Below are positions 1 to 5,121 of a DNA stretch of 5,121 nucleotides, one piece after another. This DNA is from Bacillota bacterium (GTDB lineage: Bacteria; Bacillota; Clostridia; Christensenellales; Aristaeellaceae), in the NCBI GenBank assembly GCA_023395615.1, contig JAEWYP010000062.1, positions 1 through 5,121 of the forward strand, given 5' to 3'. The translations under genes and the position numbers were made by a program. Positions within the stretch are counted from its first letter, which is position 1; every line of letters begins with the position of its first letter. Under the pieces are notes generated by a model, which saw nothing but the letters and a program-made list of their open reading frames with translations, was not told the DNA's origin and searched no databases.

Positions 1-21
1 ATAATCCGCAGAAATCCACAT

Positions 22-28
22 AAAGGAG
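22..28 (+). promoter_or_regulatory. Shine-Dalgarno site of the moxR-like gene
   Basis: AAAGGAG lies 8 bases before the ATG at 37, an optimal match and spacing that fixes this start even though only 36 bases of upstream sequence are present. A TAA at 21-23 overlaps the site and could be the stop of an upstream gene, but too little sequence is visible to say. No promoter can be assigned in bases 1-21. Confidence 0.85.
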
Positions 29-36
29 CCGTTCAT

Positions 37-984
37 ATGCTCAATCCACGGCGCATGATTGCCGCCCTGAAGCAAAATATCGGCAAGGTCATCGTCGGCA
101 AGGACGAGGTGATCGAGCTGGCGCTGACCGCGATGCTGTGCAAAGGCCACGTGCTGATCGAGGACGTACCCGGCACCGGCAAAACCACCATGGTCAGCGC
201 TCTGGCCAAGTCGCTGGATTGCAGTTTTAACCGCATCCAGTTTACCCCGGATGTGGTGCCCAGCGACGTGACCGGCTTTACCATGGTCAACATGAAAACC
301 GGGGAGCTGGAGTTTCACCCCGGAGCGGTGATGTGCCAGATCGTGCTGGCGGACGAAATTAACCGTACCTCTCCCAAAACCCAGTCCTCGCTGCTGGAAG
401 TGATGGAGGAGTATCAGGTAACGGTTGACGGCGTAACCCGCCCGATGCCCCAGCCTTTTATGGTGCTGGCCACGCAGAACCCGGGCGAGTTCGTGGGCAC
501 CTATCCCCTGCCGGAAGCGCAGATGGACCGGTTCTTCCTGCGTATTTCGATGGGCTATCCCACCATGGAAGAGGAAATGGCGGTGCTGGAGCGTTTCAGC
601 GGCACGGTGAAACCGCAGGAAAGCCTGCAACCCGTGTGCACCGCCGCCGATGTGGTGGAAATGCAAAACATGATCGGCACGGTATATTGCAGCAAGGAAG
701 TTCGCCATTATATCGCCAACATCGCCGCCATGACCCGCACGCACCCCTCGCTGCAACTGGGCGTGTCTACCCGCGGCGCCATCGCGCTGATCCGCGGGGC
801 GCAGGCCTGCGCGCTGCTTAACGACCGGGATTATATCCTGCCGGAGGATGTGCAGCGCATGGCCCTGCCGGTGCTGGCGCACAGGATGCTGCCCAACCCG
901 GAAGCCAAGATGAAGGGGATCACCGCCGAGCGGATTCTGGTCGCGGTGATGGAGAACGTGCCCGTGCCGATCCGCCTGTCGTAA
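37..984 (+). CDS. MoxR family AAA+ ATPase
   Basis: A cytosolic ATPase of the MoxR branch of the AAA+ superfamily; relatives act as chaperone-like motors that remodel or activate partner proteins with von Willebrand A-like domains. At 315 residues it has the normal family length and looks intact. Visible motifs: Walker A PGTGKT at residues 45-50 (Lys49), the MoxR-typical RIQFTPDVVPSDVTG at 66-80, Walker B VLADEINR at 103-110 (Asp106, Glu107), sensor 1 ATQNP at 145-149 (Asn148), the family signature GTYPLPEAQMDRFF at 154-167 with the probable arginine finger Arg165, and sensor 2 GVSTRGA at 242-248 (Arg246). The remainder is the C-terminal helical lid. It is the first of three closely spaced genes, followed after 45 bases by a DUF58 gene, the classic MoxR partner. 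All catalytic residues are present, so ATP hydrolysis is likely; the remodelled target is inferred from gene order only. Upstream control lies outside the window. Confidence 0.96.
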   Translation: MLNPRRMIAALKQNIGKVIVGKDEVIELALTAMLCKGHVLIEDVPGTGKTTMVSALAKSLDCSFNRIQFTPDVVPSDVTGFTMVNMKTGELEFHPGAVMCQIVLADEINRTSPKTQSSLLEVMEEYQVTVDGVTRPMPQPFMVLATQNPGEFVGTYPLPEAQMDRFFLRISMGYPTMEEEMAVLERFSGTVKPQESLQPVCTAADVVEMQNMIGTVYCSKEVRHYIANIAAMTRTHPSLQLGVSTRGAIALIRGAQACALLNDRDYILPEDVQRMALPVLAHRMLPNPEAKMKGITAERILVAVMENVPVPIRLS

Positions 985-997
985 CAGGCAGTTTTTT
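974..997 (+). terminator. Terminator-like hairpin overlapping the moxR stop codon
   Basis: A perfect 6-bp stem (974-979 GCCTGT pairing with 984-989 ACAGGC) with a 4-base CGTA loop is followed, after AG, by six Ts at 992-997. This is the layout of a weak intrinsic terminator. The TAA stop of the ATPase gene (982-984) sits in the loop and the first base of the 3' arm, so a ribosome finishing that gene would cover the hairpin. The stem is short, so partial termination or attenuation before the DUF58 gene is more likely than a full stop. Chance occurrence cannot be excluded. Confidence 0.4.
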
Positions 998-1029
998 CGG
1001 CGCGAACCATTTCTTTAAAGGACGATGCC

Positions 1030-2190
1030 ATGAAATCCACACTTGTCGGGCTGGGGGTCACGTTCGGGTTTTTACTGCTGTGCGCGCTTTCAATGGGCAA
1101 CCGCATGTATCTGGCGCTGTCCCTGCTGATCGCGGTCACGTGGGCGCTGGCCTACTTTAGCGTGCGCGCGGCGGAAAAAACCGTAAAGGTGACCCACGGG
1201 CTGAACAGTACGAAGGTGAACCGCGGGGACAGCGTGGCCATGGAAGTGTCCGTGAGCCACCAAAGCATCCTGCCGATCGCCCCTGTGCGGCTGAAGATGC
1301 GCGCCACCAGCAACACGCCCGGCGCGATGATTTACCTGACCCAGCTGGGCCGCCGCAAGCAGAAGGTGGCCTATCGGTTTTGCGCCGAACATGTGGGCGC
1401 GATGTTCCCGGGCGTGGAAAGTTTTACCGTAAGCGATGTTTTCGGTCTTTTTAAAAAAGAACATCAGCCGGAGGTCGCGGGGCACGAGCTGCTCGTGCTG
1501 CCCGTGCCTTTTACCGTGGAGCCGCTCACCTTCGCCGCGGGCGACATGGGCGTGGAAACGATGAAGCGCGCCATGGAGGACCCCTCCAACCCCAGCGATT
1601 TTCGCGGCTACCAACCCGGCGACCCGCTAAAGCGCATCCACTGGAAGATGAGCGCCCGCAAGCGGGAGCTGATGATCCGCCAGTTTGAGGAACCGGCCCT
1701 GCCGGACGCTTTGGTGATGATGGATACGTCTCCGCCCGCCCTGTCGGAAGGGATGGACGCGTCGAAGCTGTGCTATCTGCAGGACGCGGTGCTGGAAACC
1801 GCCGCTTCGGTGGTCAGCTGCCAGATCAGCCACGAAAACCCGGTGCGCCTGCCGCTGGTGGGCGACCGGCCCATGGAATACCACGGCACCATGGGAATGC
1901 CGATTCTGCTGGAGGAGCTGGCACGCTGTACGTTTAACGAAACGGAACAGTTTGAGCGCGTGCTGCTGATGCAGATGAACGACCTGCGCAAAACCGGCGC
2001 GGTGGTGATCATCACCACCCGTATCACCGGGGTGCTTACGGACCTGATCGGCCGGATGAAGCGCATGGGGCCGAACGTGCGCCTGTACCTGGTGACCTAC
2101 CGGCCGGACGACCCGAACCTGCAAGGGTATGTCGGAAGGCTTCAGCAAAGCGGCGTGGAAGTGAACTTCGTTTCGCCGCAGGGCGGCTGA
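1030..2190 (+). CDS. DUF58 domain-containing membrane protein
   Basis: A membrane-anchored protein of the DUF58 family, whose members are encoded beside MoxR ATPases and transglutaminase-like proteins; the molecular role is not established. Two adjacent hydrophobic segments at about residues 4-22 and 25-45 form a hairpin, and the Arg/Lys-rich stretch after them (46-53) suggests that the body faces the cytosol. Residues about 50-165 look like a beta-rich Ig-like region. The diagnostic DUF58 core follows at 190-220: FRGYQPGDP, then RIHW, then SARKREL and QFEEP. A von Willebrand A-like segment begins with hydrophobic residues and MMDTSPP at 230-236; it has the first Asp and Ser of a MIDAS DxSxS motif but Pro in place of the second Ser. 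A further hydrophobic strand, VVIITT, is at 325-330. The ATG at 1030 has AAAGGA at 1017-1022, 7 bases upstream. Length (386 residues) is ordinary for the family. It lies 45 bases after the ATPase and 34 before the transglutaminase. Confidence 0.93.
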   Translation: MKSTLVGLGVTFGFLLLCALSMGNRMYLALSLLIAVTWALAYFSVRAAEKTVKVTHGLNSTKVNRGDSVAMEVSVSHQSILPIAPVRLKMRATSNTPGAMIYLTQLGRRKQKVAYRFCAEHVGAMFPGVESFTVSDVFGLFKKEHQPEVAGHELLVLPVPFTVEPLTFAAGDMGVETMKRAMEDPSNPSDFRGYQPGDPLKRIHWKMSARKRELMIRQFEEPALPDALVMMDTSPPALSEGMDASKLCYLQDAVLETAASVVSCQISHENPVRLPLVGDRPMEYHGTMGMPILLEELARCTFNETEQFERVLLMQMNDLRKTGAVVIITTRITGVLTDLIGRMKRMGPNVRLYLVTYRPDDPNLQGYVGRLQQSGVEVNFVSPQGG

Positions 2191-2210
2191 CAGGGAACAC
2201 AGAAAGAAAC

Positions 2211-2217
2211 GGGGGAG
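2211..2217 (+). promoter_or_regulatory. Shine-Dalgarno site deciding a GTG start
   Basis: GGGGGAG is 7 bases before the GTG at 2225. The next in-frame ATG (codon 15, at 2267) lacks a comparable site, and using it would remove the positively charged N-terminal stretch that precedes the first membrane helix. The GTG is therefore the preferred start of the transglutaminase gene. Confidence 0.75.
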
Positions 2218-2224
2218 AACCGGC

Positions 2225-4666
2225 GTGAGCAGACCGGCGTTTTTGCAAAAGGAACCGCTGACCCGTATGGGGCTGGCGTTTTTGCTGACCGTCGGCATTG
2301 CCGCGCCCCTGCTGCTTGCGCTGGACCTTGGCGGGCAGATGATGCTCGCTCTGGCGGAGGCGCTGGGGCTGCTTGCGCTGCTTACGGCGCTGTCCGGCAA
2401 CCGGAAAACCCGTATCGTCCTGTGGGTGTTGCTGGCCGGCGCGGCGCTGACACAGGTTTTTTTACCCCATCAGGGGCTGCTGGGCGGCTGGGTGGAAGGG
2501 TTTAAGGCGCTCGCGCTTTACTTTTCCGGGTATTCGGCGGTGCTGCCCCTGTTCAGCGGTCAGGTAGCGAGCCTGATTACGTTACTGGCAGCTGTGCTTG
2601 GGTATGTGTTTGCGCGGCGCGGCGTGGGCTTTGTGCCTGCTGCGATGGTGGTGGTGCTGACCCTGTTTGGGCTGTGGAGCCTTGGCAGGGGCGACCTGCT
2701 GTGGTATACGGCCCCGGCGCTGGTGGCGCTACTGCTGATGATGGCGCAGTCCGCGCATGAAAAAATCAACGTGCTGCATGTGCTGCCCATGGCGCTGGTA
2801 GCGGTACTGGCAGCCCTGCTGCTGACCCCCGCCAGCCGTGTAGTGTTTCCGCCCCTTTCCGAGGCGGCCAGTGACCTGAAGCAGACCATCAGCGATTATC
2901 TGTTTTTCAACAAACCACGCGATGTGTTTACGCTGGGCGCGTATGGGTATTACCCCATGGGCAGCGGCCAGCTGGGCGGCCCGGTGGAACCCAGCGAGTA
3001 TCCCGTGATGATGGTGAAAACGGACCGGAAAACCCTGCTGCGCGCCGTATCCAAGGATTATTACGACGGGCGTTCCTTTGACGATACCTCCGGCGCGAAA
3101 CGCTACCTGTACATCAACCCCCGCTGGCAGGCGCAGCGCCGTAAAGCCTTTTTGGAACTGTTGCCCGGCGAAGCCATCCTGAAGGCGACAAGCCTGTTGG
3201 ACCAGAAGGCGGTCGCCGTACAAATGGAAAACAGTGCCGCGTCCACCGTTTTTACGCCGCTGTTTTTGCGCAGCCTCAACATGGAAAACGACATGGTGCC
3301 GTATTTTAACGACGCCAGCGAGCTGTTTATCACCCGGGATCTGCAGCGGGATGATCGGTATACCCTGTACGCTCCGGTGTTTGAGGGCGGCGACGCGGGG
3401 CTGGACGCGGTGGTGACCGCCGCGCAGAAGGACGACGCGTACTACAACGATATTTCGCAGATGTATACCCAGTTGCCCAACCATATGGAGCAGAAGGTAT
3501 TCGACGATGTAAAAAGCATTGTGGCCGGAGAAAGCACACCCTATGGCAAAGCCATGGCGATTATGCGCCATTTGCAGAAATATTACCGGTACACGCTCAC
3601 GCCTGATACCCCGCCCACGAACAAGGATTTTGTGACGTATTTCCTCTATGTGGGCAAGGAAGGATACTGCACCTACTATGCTTCCGCCATGACGGTGATG
3701 TGCCGCATGGCGGGCCTGCCCGCGCGGTATGTGGAGGGGTTTGAGGCGCAGCCTGCGGCCGATGGCTTTGCGTATGTAACCGGCAAGGACGCACATGCCT
3801 GGACCGAGGTCTATTTTCAGGGTTTCGGCTGGGTGCCGTTCGACCCAACCCCCGAACAGGAAAACGGCAACGAAGCATCCCATCAGAACGAACCTTCGCC
3901 CGAACCGACGATTACGCCAACCCCCAACCCGCAGGAGGGTCCGACCGCCACCCCCAACCCGGACGACCAGCAGAACGAGGATCAACCTTCACCGGAACCG
4001 ACCGATCCGCCACCGCAGGACCCGGATACGCAAAACCCCGACATGTCGCCTCAGGACGATCAAAGCAATCTCGCGCTGTGGATGGCGCTGGCAATCCTTG
4101 CGTTGCTGGCCGCACTGGCGGCGCGGATCGCCCTGCGCAGCCCGGACCGGGTAGCGGCACGCAAGGCGACCGAACGGGAGAAGGTATTCGTATACGGCGC
4201 GGCGGTACAGCGGCTGCTCAACTATGCCAAGCGCAAGCCCAAGCCCGGGGAGACGCCGCTTGCCTTTGCCAAACGGATCGACGGCGTGCATGCCTTCCCC
4301 ACGCAGATTATGCCGCTGTGGCGCATTATGGCGCTGAGCAACTACAGCCGTCTGGAGCCCGGGCAGGAGCAGACGCGCCGTGCCCGTGACTGCTACCGCG
4401 CCGCGTATGGCGGGGCCAACCCTCTGCGACGCCTGCGTTTCCGCCTTGCCACGGCGTTTGACCCGCGCCTGTACCGCGCGCTGGACACCCCCGCCCCGCA
4501 TGACAAACCGCCTGCGAAAACCACCTTCAAAGCTCCCCGCGCTTCCGGCAAGGGAAAGGCAAAGGGCGGCAAACAGAATTCATCAGGCAAACGGCCGCCG
4601 GACAACACGCCGCCGAAGCCTCAAACCGATAACCCCGCGCCCCGGAAACCGGAGAAACCGGCGTAA
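2225..4666 (+). CDS. TgpA-like membrane transglutaminase with DUF4129 domain
   Basis: A large integral membrane protein (813 residues) with an extracytoplasmic papain-like transglutaminase core, probably cleaving or crosslinking peptide amide groups at the cell surface; its substrate is unknown. About seven helices are visible (near residues 15-34, 38-57, 62-80, 108-130, 135-153, 158-175, 183-203). Basic loops at 58-63, 131-132 and 180 fit the cytosolic side and place the following region outside. The TgpA-type motif LLRAVSKDYYDGRSF is at 271-285. The core holds a Cys-His-Asp triad: Cys482 in GYCTYYASA, His524 in GKDAHAW and Asp540 in PFDPTP. A Pro/Gln/Asp-rich linker (544-615) leads to a final helix (616-637), then a cytosolic DUF4129 region (about 650-755, with KPGETPLAFAKR and NYSRLEP), then a Lys/Pro-rich tail (756-813). 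It begins with GTG, 34 bases after the DUF58 gene, so the two are probably co-transcribed. All catalytic residues are intact. Family assignment is firm; hydrolase versus transferase activity is open. Confidence 0.94.
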   Translation: MSRPAFLQKEPLTRMGLAFLLTVGIAAPLLLALDLGGQMMLALAEALGLLALLTALSGNRKTRIVLWVLLAGAALTQVFLPHQGLLGGWVEGFKALALYFSGYSAVLPLFSGQVASLITLLAAVLGYVFARRGVGFVPAAMVVVLTLFGLWSLGRGDLLWYTAPALVALLLMMAQSAHEKINVLHVLPMALVAVLAALLLTPASRVVFPPLSEAASDLKQTISDYLFFNKPRDVFTLGAYGYYPMGSGQLGGPVEPSEYPVMMVKTDRKTLLRAVSKDYYDGRSFDDTSGAKRYLYINPRWQAQRRKAFLELLPGEAILKATSLLDQKAVAVQMENSAASTVFTPLFLRSLNMENDMVPYFNDASELFITRDLQRDDRYTLYAPVFEGGDAGLDAVVTAAQKDDAYYNDISQMYTQLPNHMEQKVFDDVKSIVAGESTPYGKAMAIMRHLQKYYRYTLTPDTPPTNKDFVTYFLYVGKEGYCTYYASAMTVMCRMAGLPARYVEGFEAQPAADGFAYVTGKDAHAWTEVYFQGFGWVPFDPTPEQENGNEASHQNEPSPEPTITPTPNPQEGPTATPNPDDQQNEDQPSPEPTDPPPQDPDTQNPDMSPQDDQSNLALWMALAILALLAALAARIALRSPDRVAARKATEREKVFVYGAAVQRLLNYAKRKPKPGETPLAFAKRIDGVHAFPTQIMPLWRIMALSNYSRLEPGQEQTRRARDCYRAAYGGANPLRRLRFRLATAFDPRLYRALDTPAPHDKPPAKTTFKAPRASGKGKAKGGKQNSSGKRPPDNTPPKPQTDNPAPRKPEKPA
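3891..4002 (+). repeat. Imperfect in-frame repeats in the Pro-rich linker of the transglutaminase
   Basis: A 19-base sequence at 3891-3909 recurs at 3984-4002 with 17 matches, offset 93 bases (31 codons), encoding PSPEPT twice (residues 557-562 and 588-593). Between them, CCCCCAACCC occurs at 3921-3930 and 3951-3960, offset 30 bases (10 codons), encoding TPTPNP and TATPNP (564-569 and 574-579). Offsets in multiples of three keep the frame. This looks like a spacer grown by small in-frame duplications and is likely to vary in length between strains. Confidence 0.65.
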
Positions 4667-4717
4667 ACCACGCCGCGCCCCGGTAAAATAACTTGCGCGA
4701 GAATAGCATCATTCATA

Positions 4718-4749
4718 CGCCCCGCCCGCGTACCGCGTTGGGCGGGGCG
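4718..4749 (+). other. Strong GC hairpin in the leader of the PHP gene
   Basis: A perfect 10-bp inverted repeat (CGCCCCGCCC at 4718-4727, GGGCGGGGCG at 4740-4749) encloses a 12-base loop that can itself pair weakly. No T run follows on either strand, so it is not a standard intrinsic terminator. Its 3' end is 8 bases before the AAAGGA at 4758-4763. The left arm can alternatively form a 5-bp stem, TACGC at 4716-4720 with GCGTA at 4728-4732, which would break the large hairpin. The rest of the 105-base gap (4667-4771) shows no convincing promoter. A role as mRNA stabiliser, Rho-independent-like pause or translational element is possible but unproven. Confidence 0.5.
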
Positions 4750-4757
4750 GCCATACG

Positions 4758-4763
4758 AAAGGA
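4758..4763 (+). promoter_or_regulatory. Shine-Dalgarno site of the PHP gene
   Basis: AAAGGA is 8 bases before the ATG at 4772. This supports the start of a gene whose end lies beyond the window, and it places the metal-binding HLHT motif within the first eleven residues, as usual for PHP proteins. Confidence 0.8.
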
Positions 4764-4771
4764 ACCGCGAA

Positions 4772-5121
4772 ATGACCTATCGCTACGAAACCCATCTGCA
4801 TACCTGCGAAGCCAGCGCCTGCGGCATTGCCCACGGGCGCGATTACATCCCCTTTTACCGTGACCTTGGCTACCAGGGCCTGTTTGTGACCGACCATTTT
4901 TTCGGCGGAAATACCGCGGTGAACCAATCGCTTCCGTGGCGCGATCAGGTGGACCGGTTCTGCGAAGGATATGAACAGGCGAAGGCGGAGGGCGACAAAC
5001 GCGGCGTGCAGGTACTGTTCGGCTGGGAGCAGGCCTTTAACGGGGACGAATACCTCGTGTATGGATTGAACCGCGCCTGGTTGTACGAACACCCGGAGGT
5101 GAAGCGCTGGACGCGCGCCGA
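4772..5121 (+). CDS. PHP-domain metal-dependent phosphoesterase-like protein, 5' part
   Basis: An open plus-strand frame of 116 full codons runs off the right edge without a stop, so only the N-terminal part is visible. It starts like a PHP (polymerase and histidinol phosphatase) domain: HLHT at residues 8-11 supplies two metal-binding His, TDHFF at 40-44 supplies Asp41 and His42, and GWEQ at 84-87 supplies the conserved Glu86 before a DEYLVYGL strand at 92-99. These correspond to the first three PHP metal-site motifs; the later His/Asp motifs would lie beyond the window. PHP proteins hydrolyse phosphoester bonds using two or three metal ions; which substrate this one uses (histidinol phosphate, nucleotide, RNA or DNA end) cannot be told from this part. 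No membrane segment is seen, so it is probably cytosolic. It follows the transglutaminase by 105 bases with its own good ribosome binding site, and may belong to the same transcript or a separate one. There is no sign that it is part of the MoxR module. Confidence 0.85.
   Translation, partial: MTYRYETHLHTCEASACGIAHGRDYIPFYRDLGYQGLFVTDHFFGGNTAVNQSLPWRDQVDRFCEGYEQAKAEGDKRGVQVLFGWEQAFNGDEYLVYGLNRAWLYEHPEVKRWTRA

Noticed and set aside
1025..1033. Two-codon upstream frame ATG-CCA-TGA overlapping the DUF58 start
   Set aside because: Its ATG is only 2 bases after the Shine-Dalgarno site, too close for efficient initiation, and the arrangement is likely by chance.
1627..2400. A 257-codon minus-strand open frame spanning the DUF58 and transglutaminase genes
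   Set aside because: It crosses a gene boundary, has low-complexity His/Arg/Ser-rich translation and no family motif; it is an antisense shadow.
2729..3985. A 418-codon open frame on the minus strand across the transglutaminase gene
   Set aside because: Its translation has no recognisable domain and is rich in His, Arg and Gly, as expected for the antisense of a high-GC gene with biased third positions. The plus frame has clear catalytic motifs.
4659..4675. A 6-bp hairpin across the stop codon of the transglutaminase gene
   Set aside because: The stem (4659-4664 with 4670-4675) is followed by GC-rich sequence without a T run, so it does not qualify as an intrinsic terminator.
4684..4698. 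TAAAAT and TTGCGC as possible promoter elements before the PHP gene
   Set aside because: Neither has a partner element at suitable spacing: no TTGACA-like box lies 17 bases before TAAAAT, and no -10 box lies 17 bases after TTGCGC.
4709..5092. A 127-codon minus-strand open frame over the PHP gene
   Set aside because: The plus-strand frame here has PHP metal-site motifs and a good ribosome binding site; the antisense frame has neither.

Overview
The window carries a co-directional, plus-strand gene set: a MoxR-family AAA+ ATPase (37..984), a DUF58 membrane protein (1030..2190), a large TgpA-like membrane transglutaminase (2225..4666) and the 5' part of a PHP-domain phosphoesterase-like gene (4772 to the window end). 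The DNA is GC-rich with strong G/C preference at third codon positions. Starts are preceded by canonical AAAGGAG/GGGGGAG-type Shine-Dalgarno sequences, one start is GTG, and the transglutaminase has the GYCTYYASA version of the catalytic motif. This fits a high-GC member of the Bacillota (Clostridia-like, perhaps gut-associated). That assignment is inference from style only; no rRNA or other marker gene is present.

Layout: bases 1-36 are a short leader with the first ribosome binding site. The first three genes are tightly spaced (gaps of 45 and 34 bases) and almost certainly form one operon. A terminator-like hairpin with a T6 run overlaps the moxR stop codon and may tune expression between the ATPase and the membrane proteins. 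A 105-base gap holding a strong GC hairpin separates the transglutaminase from the PHP gene, which could be co-transcribed or start a new unit. No RNA gene, mobile element, CRISPR array or origin is visible, and no gap exceeds 300 bases.

How the parts may work together: MoxR ATPases commonly sit next to proteins with a von Willebrand A-like fold, and MoxR-DUF58-transglutaminase is a widespread but poorly understood arrangement. From the predicted topology, the ATPase, the DUF58 body and the C-terminal DUF4129 domain of the transglutaminase would all be cytosolic. The papain-like transglutaminase core would lie outside the membrane, joined to the last membrane helix by a long Pro-rich linker. 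A plausible model is ATP-driven remodelling of a DUF58/TgpA membrane complex acting on cell-surface peptides or proteins; the substrate is unknown. I do not see a clearly new system here. The most interesting points are possible RNA-level control and unusual accessory segments of the transglutaminase.
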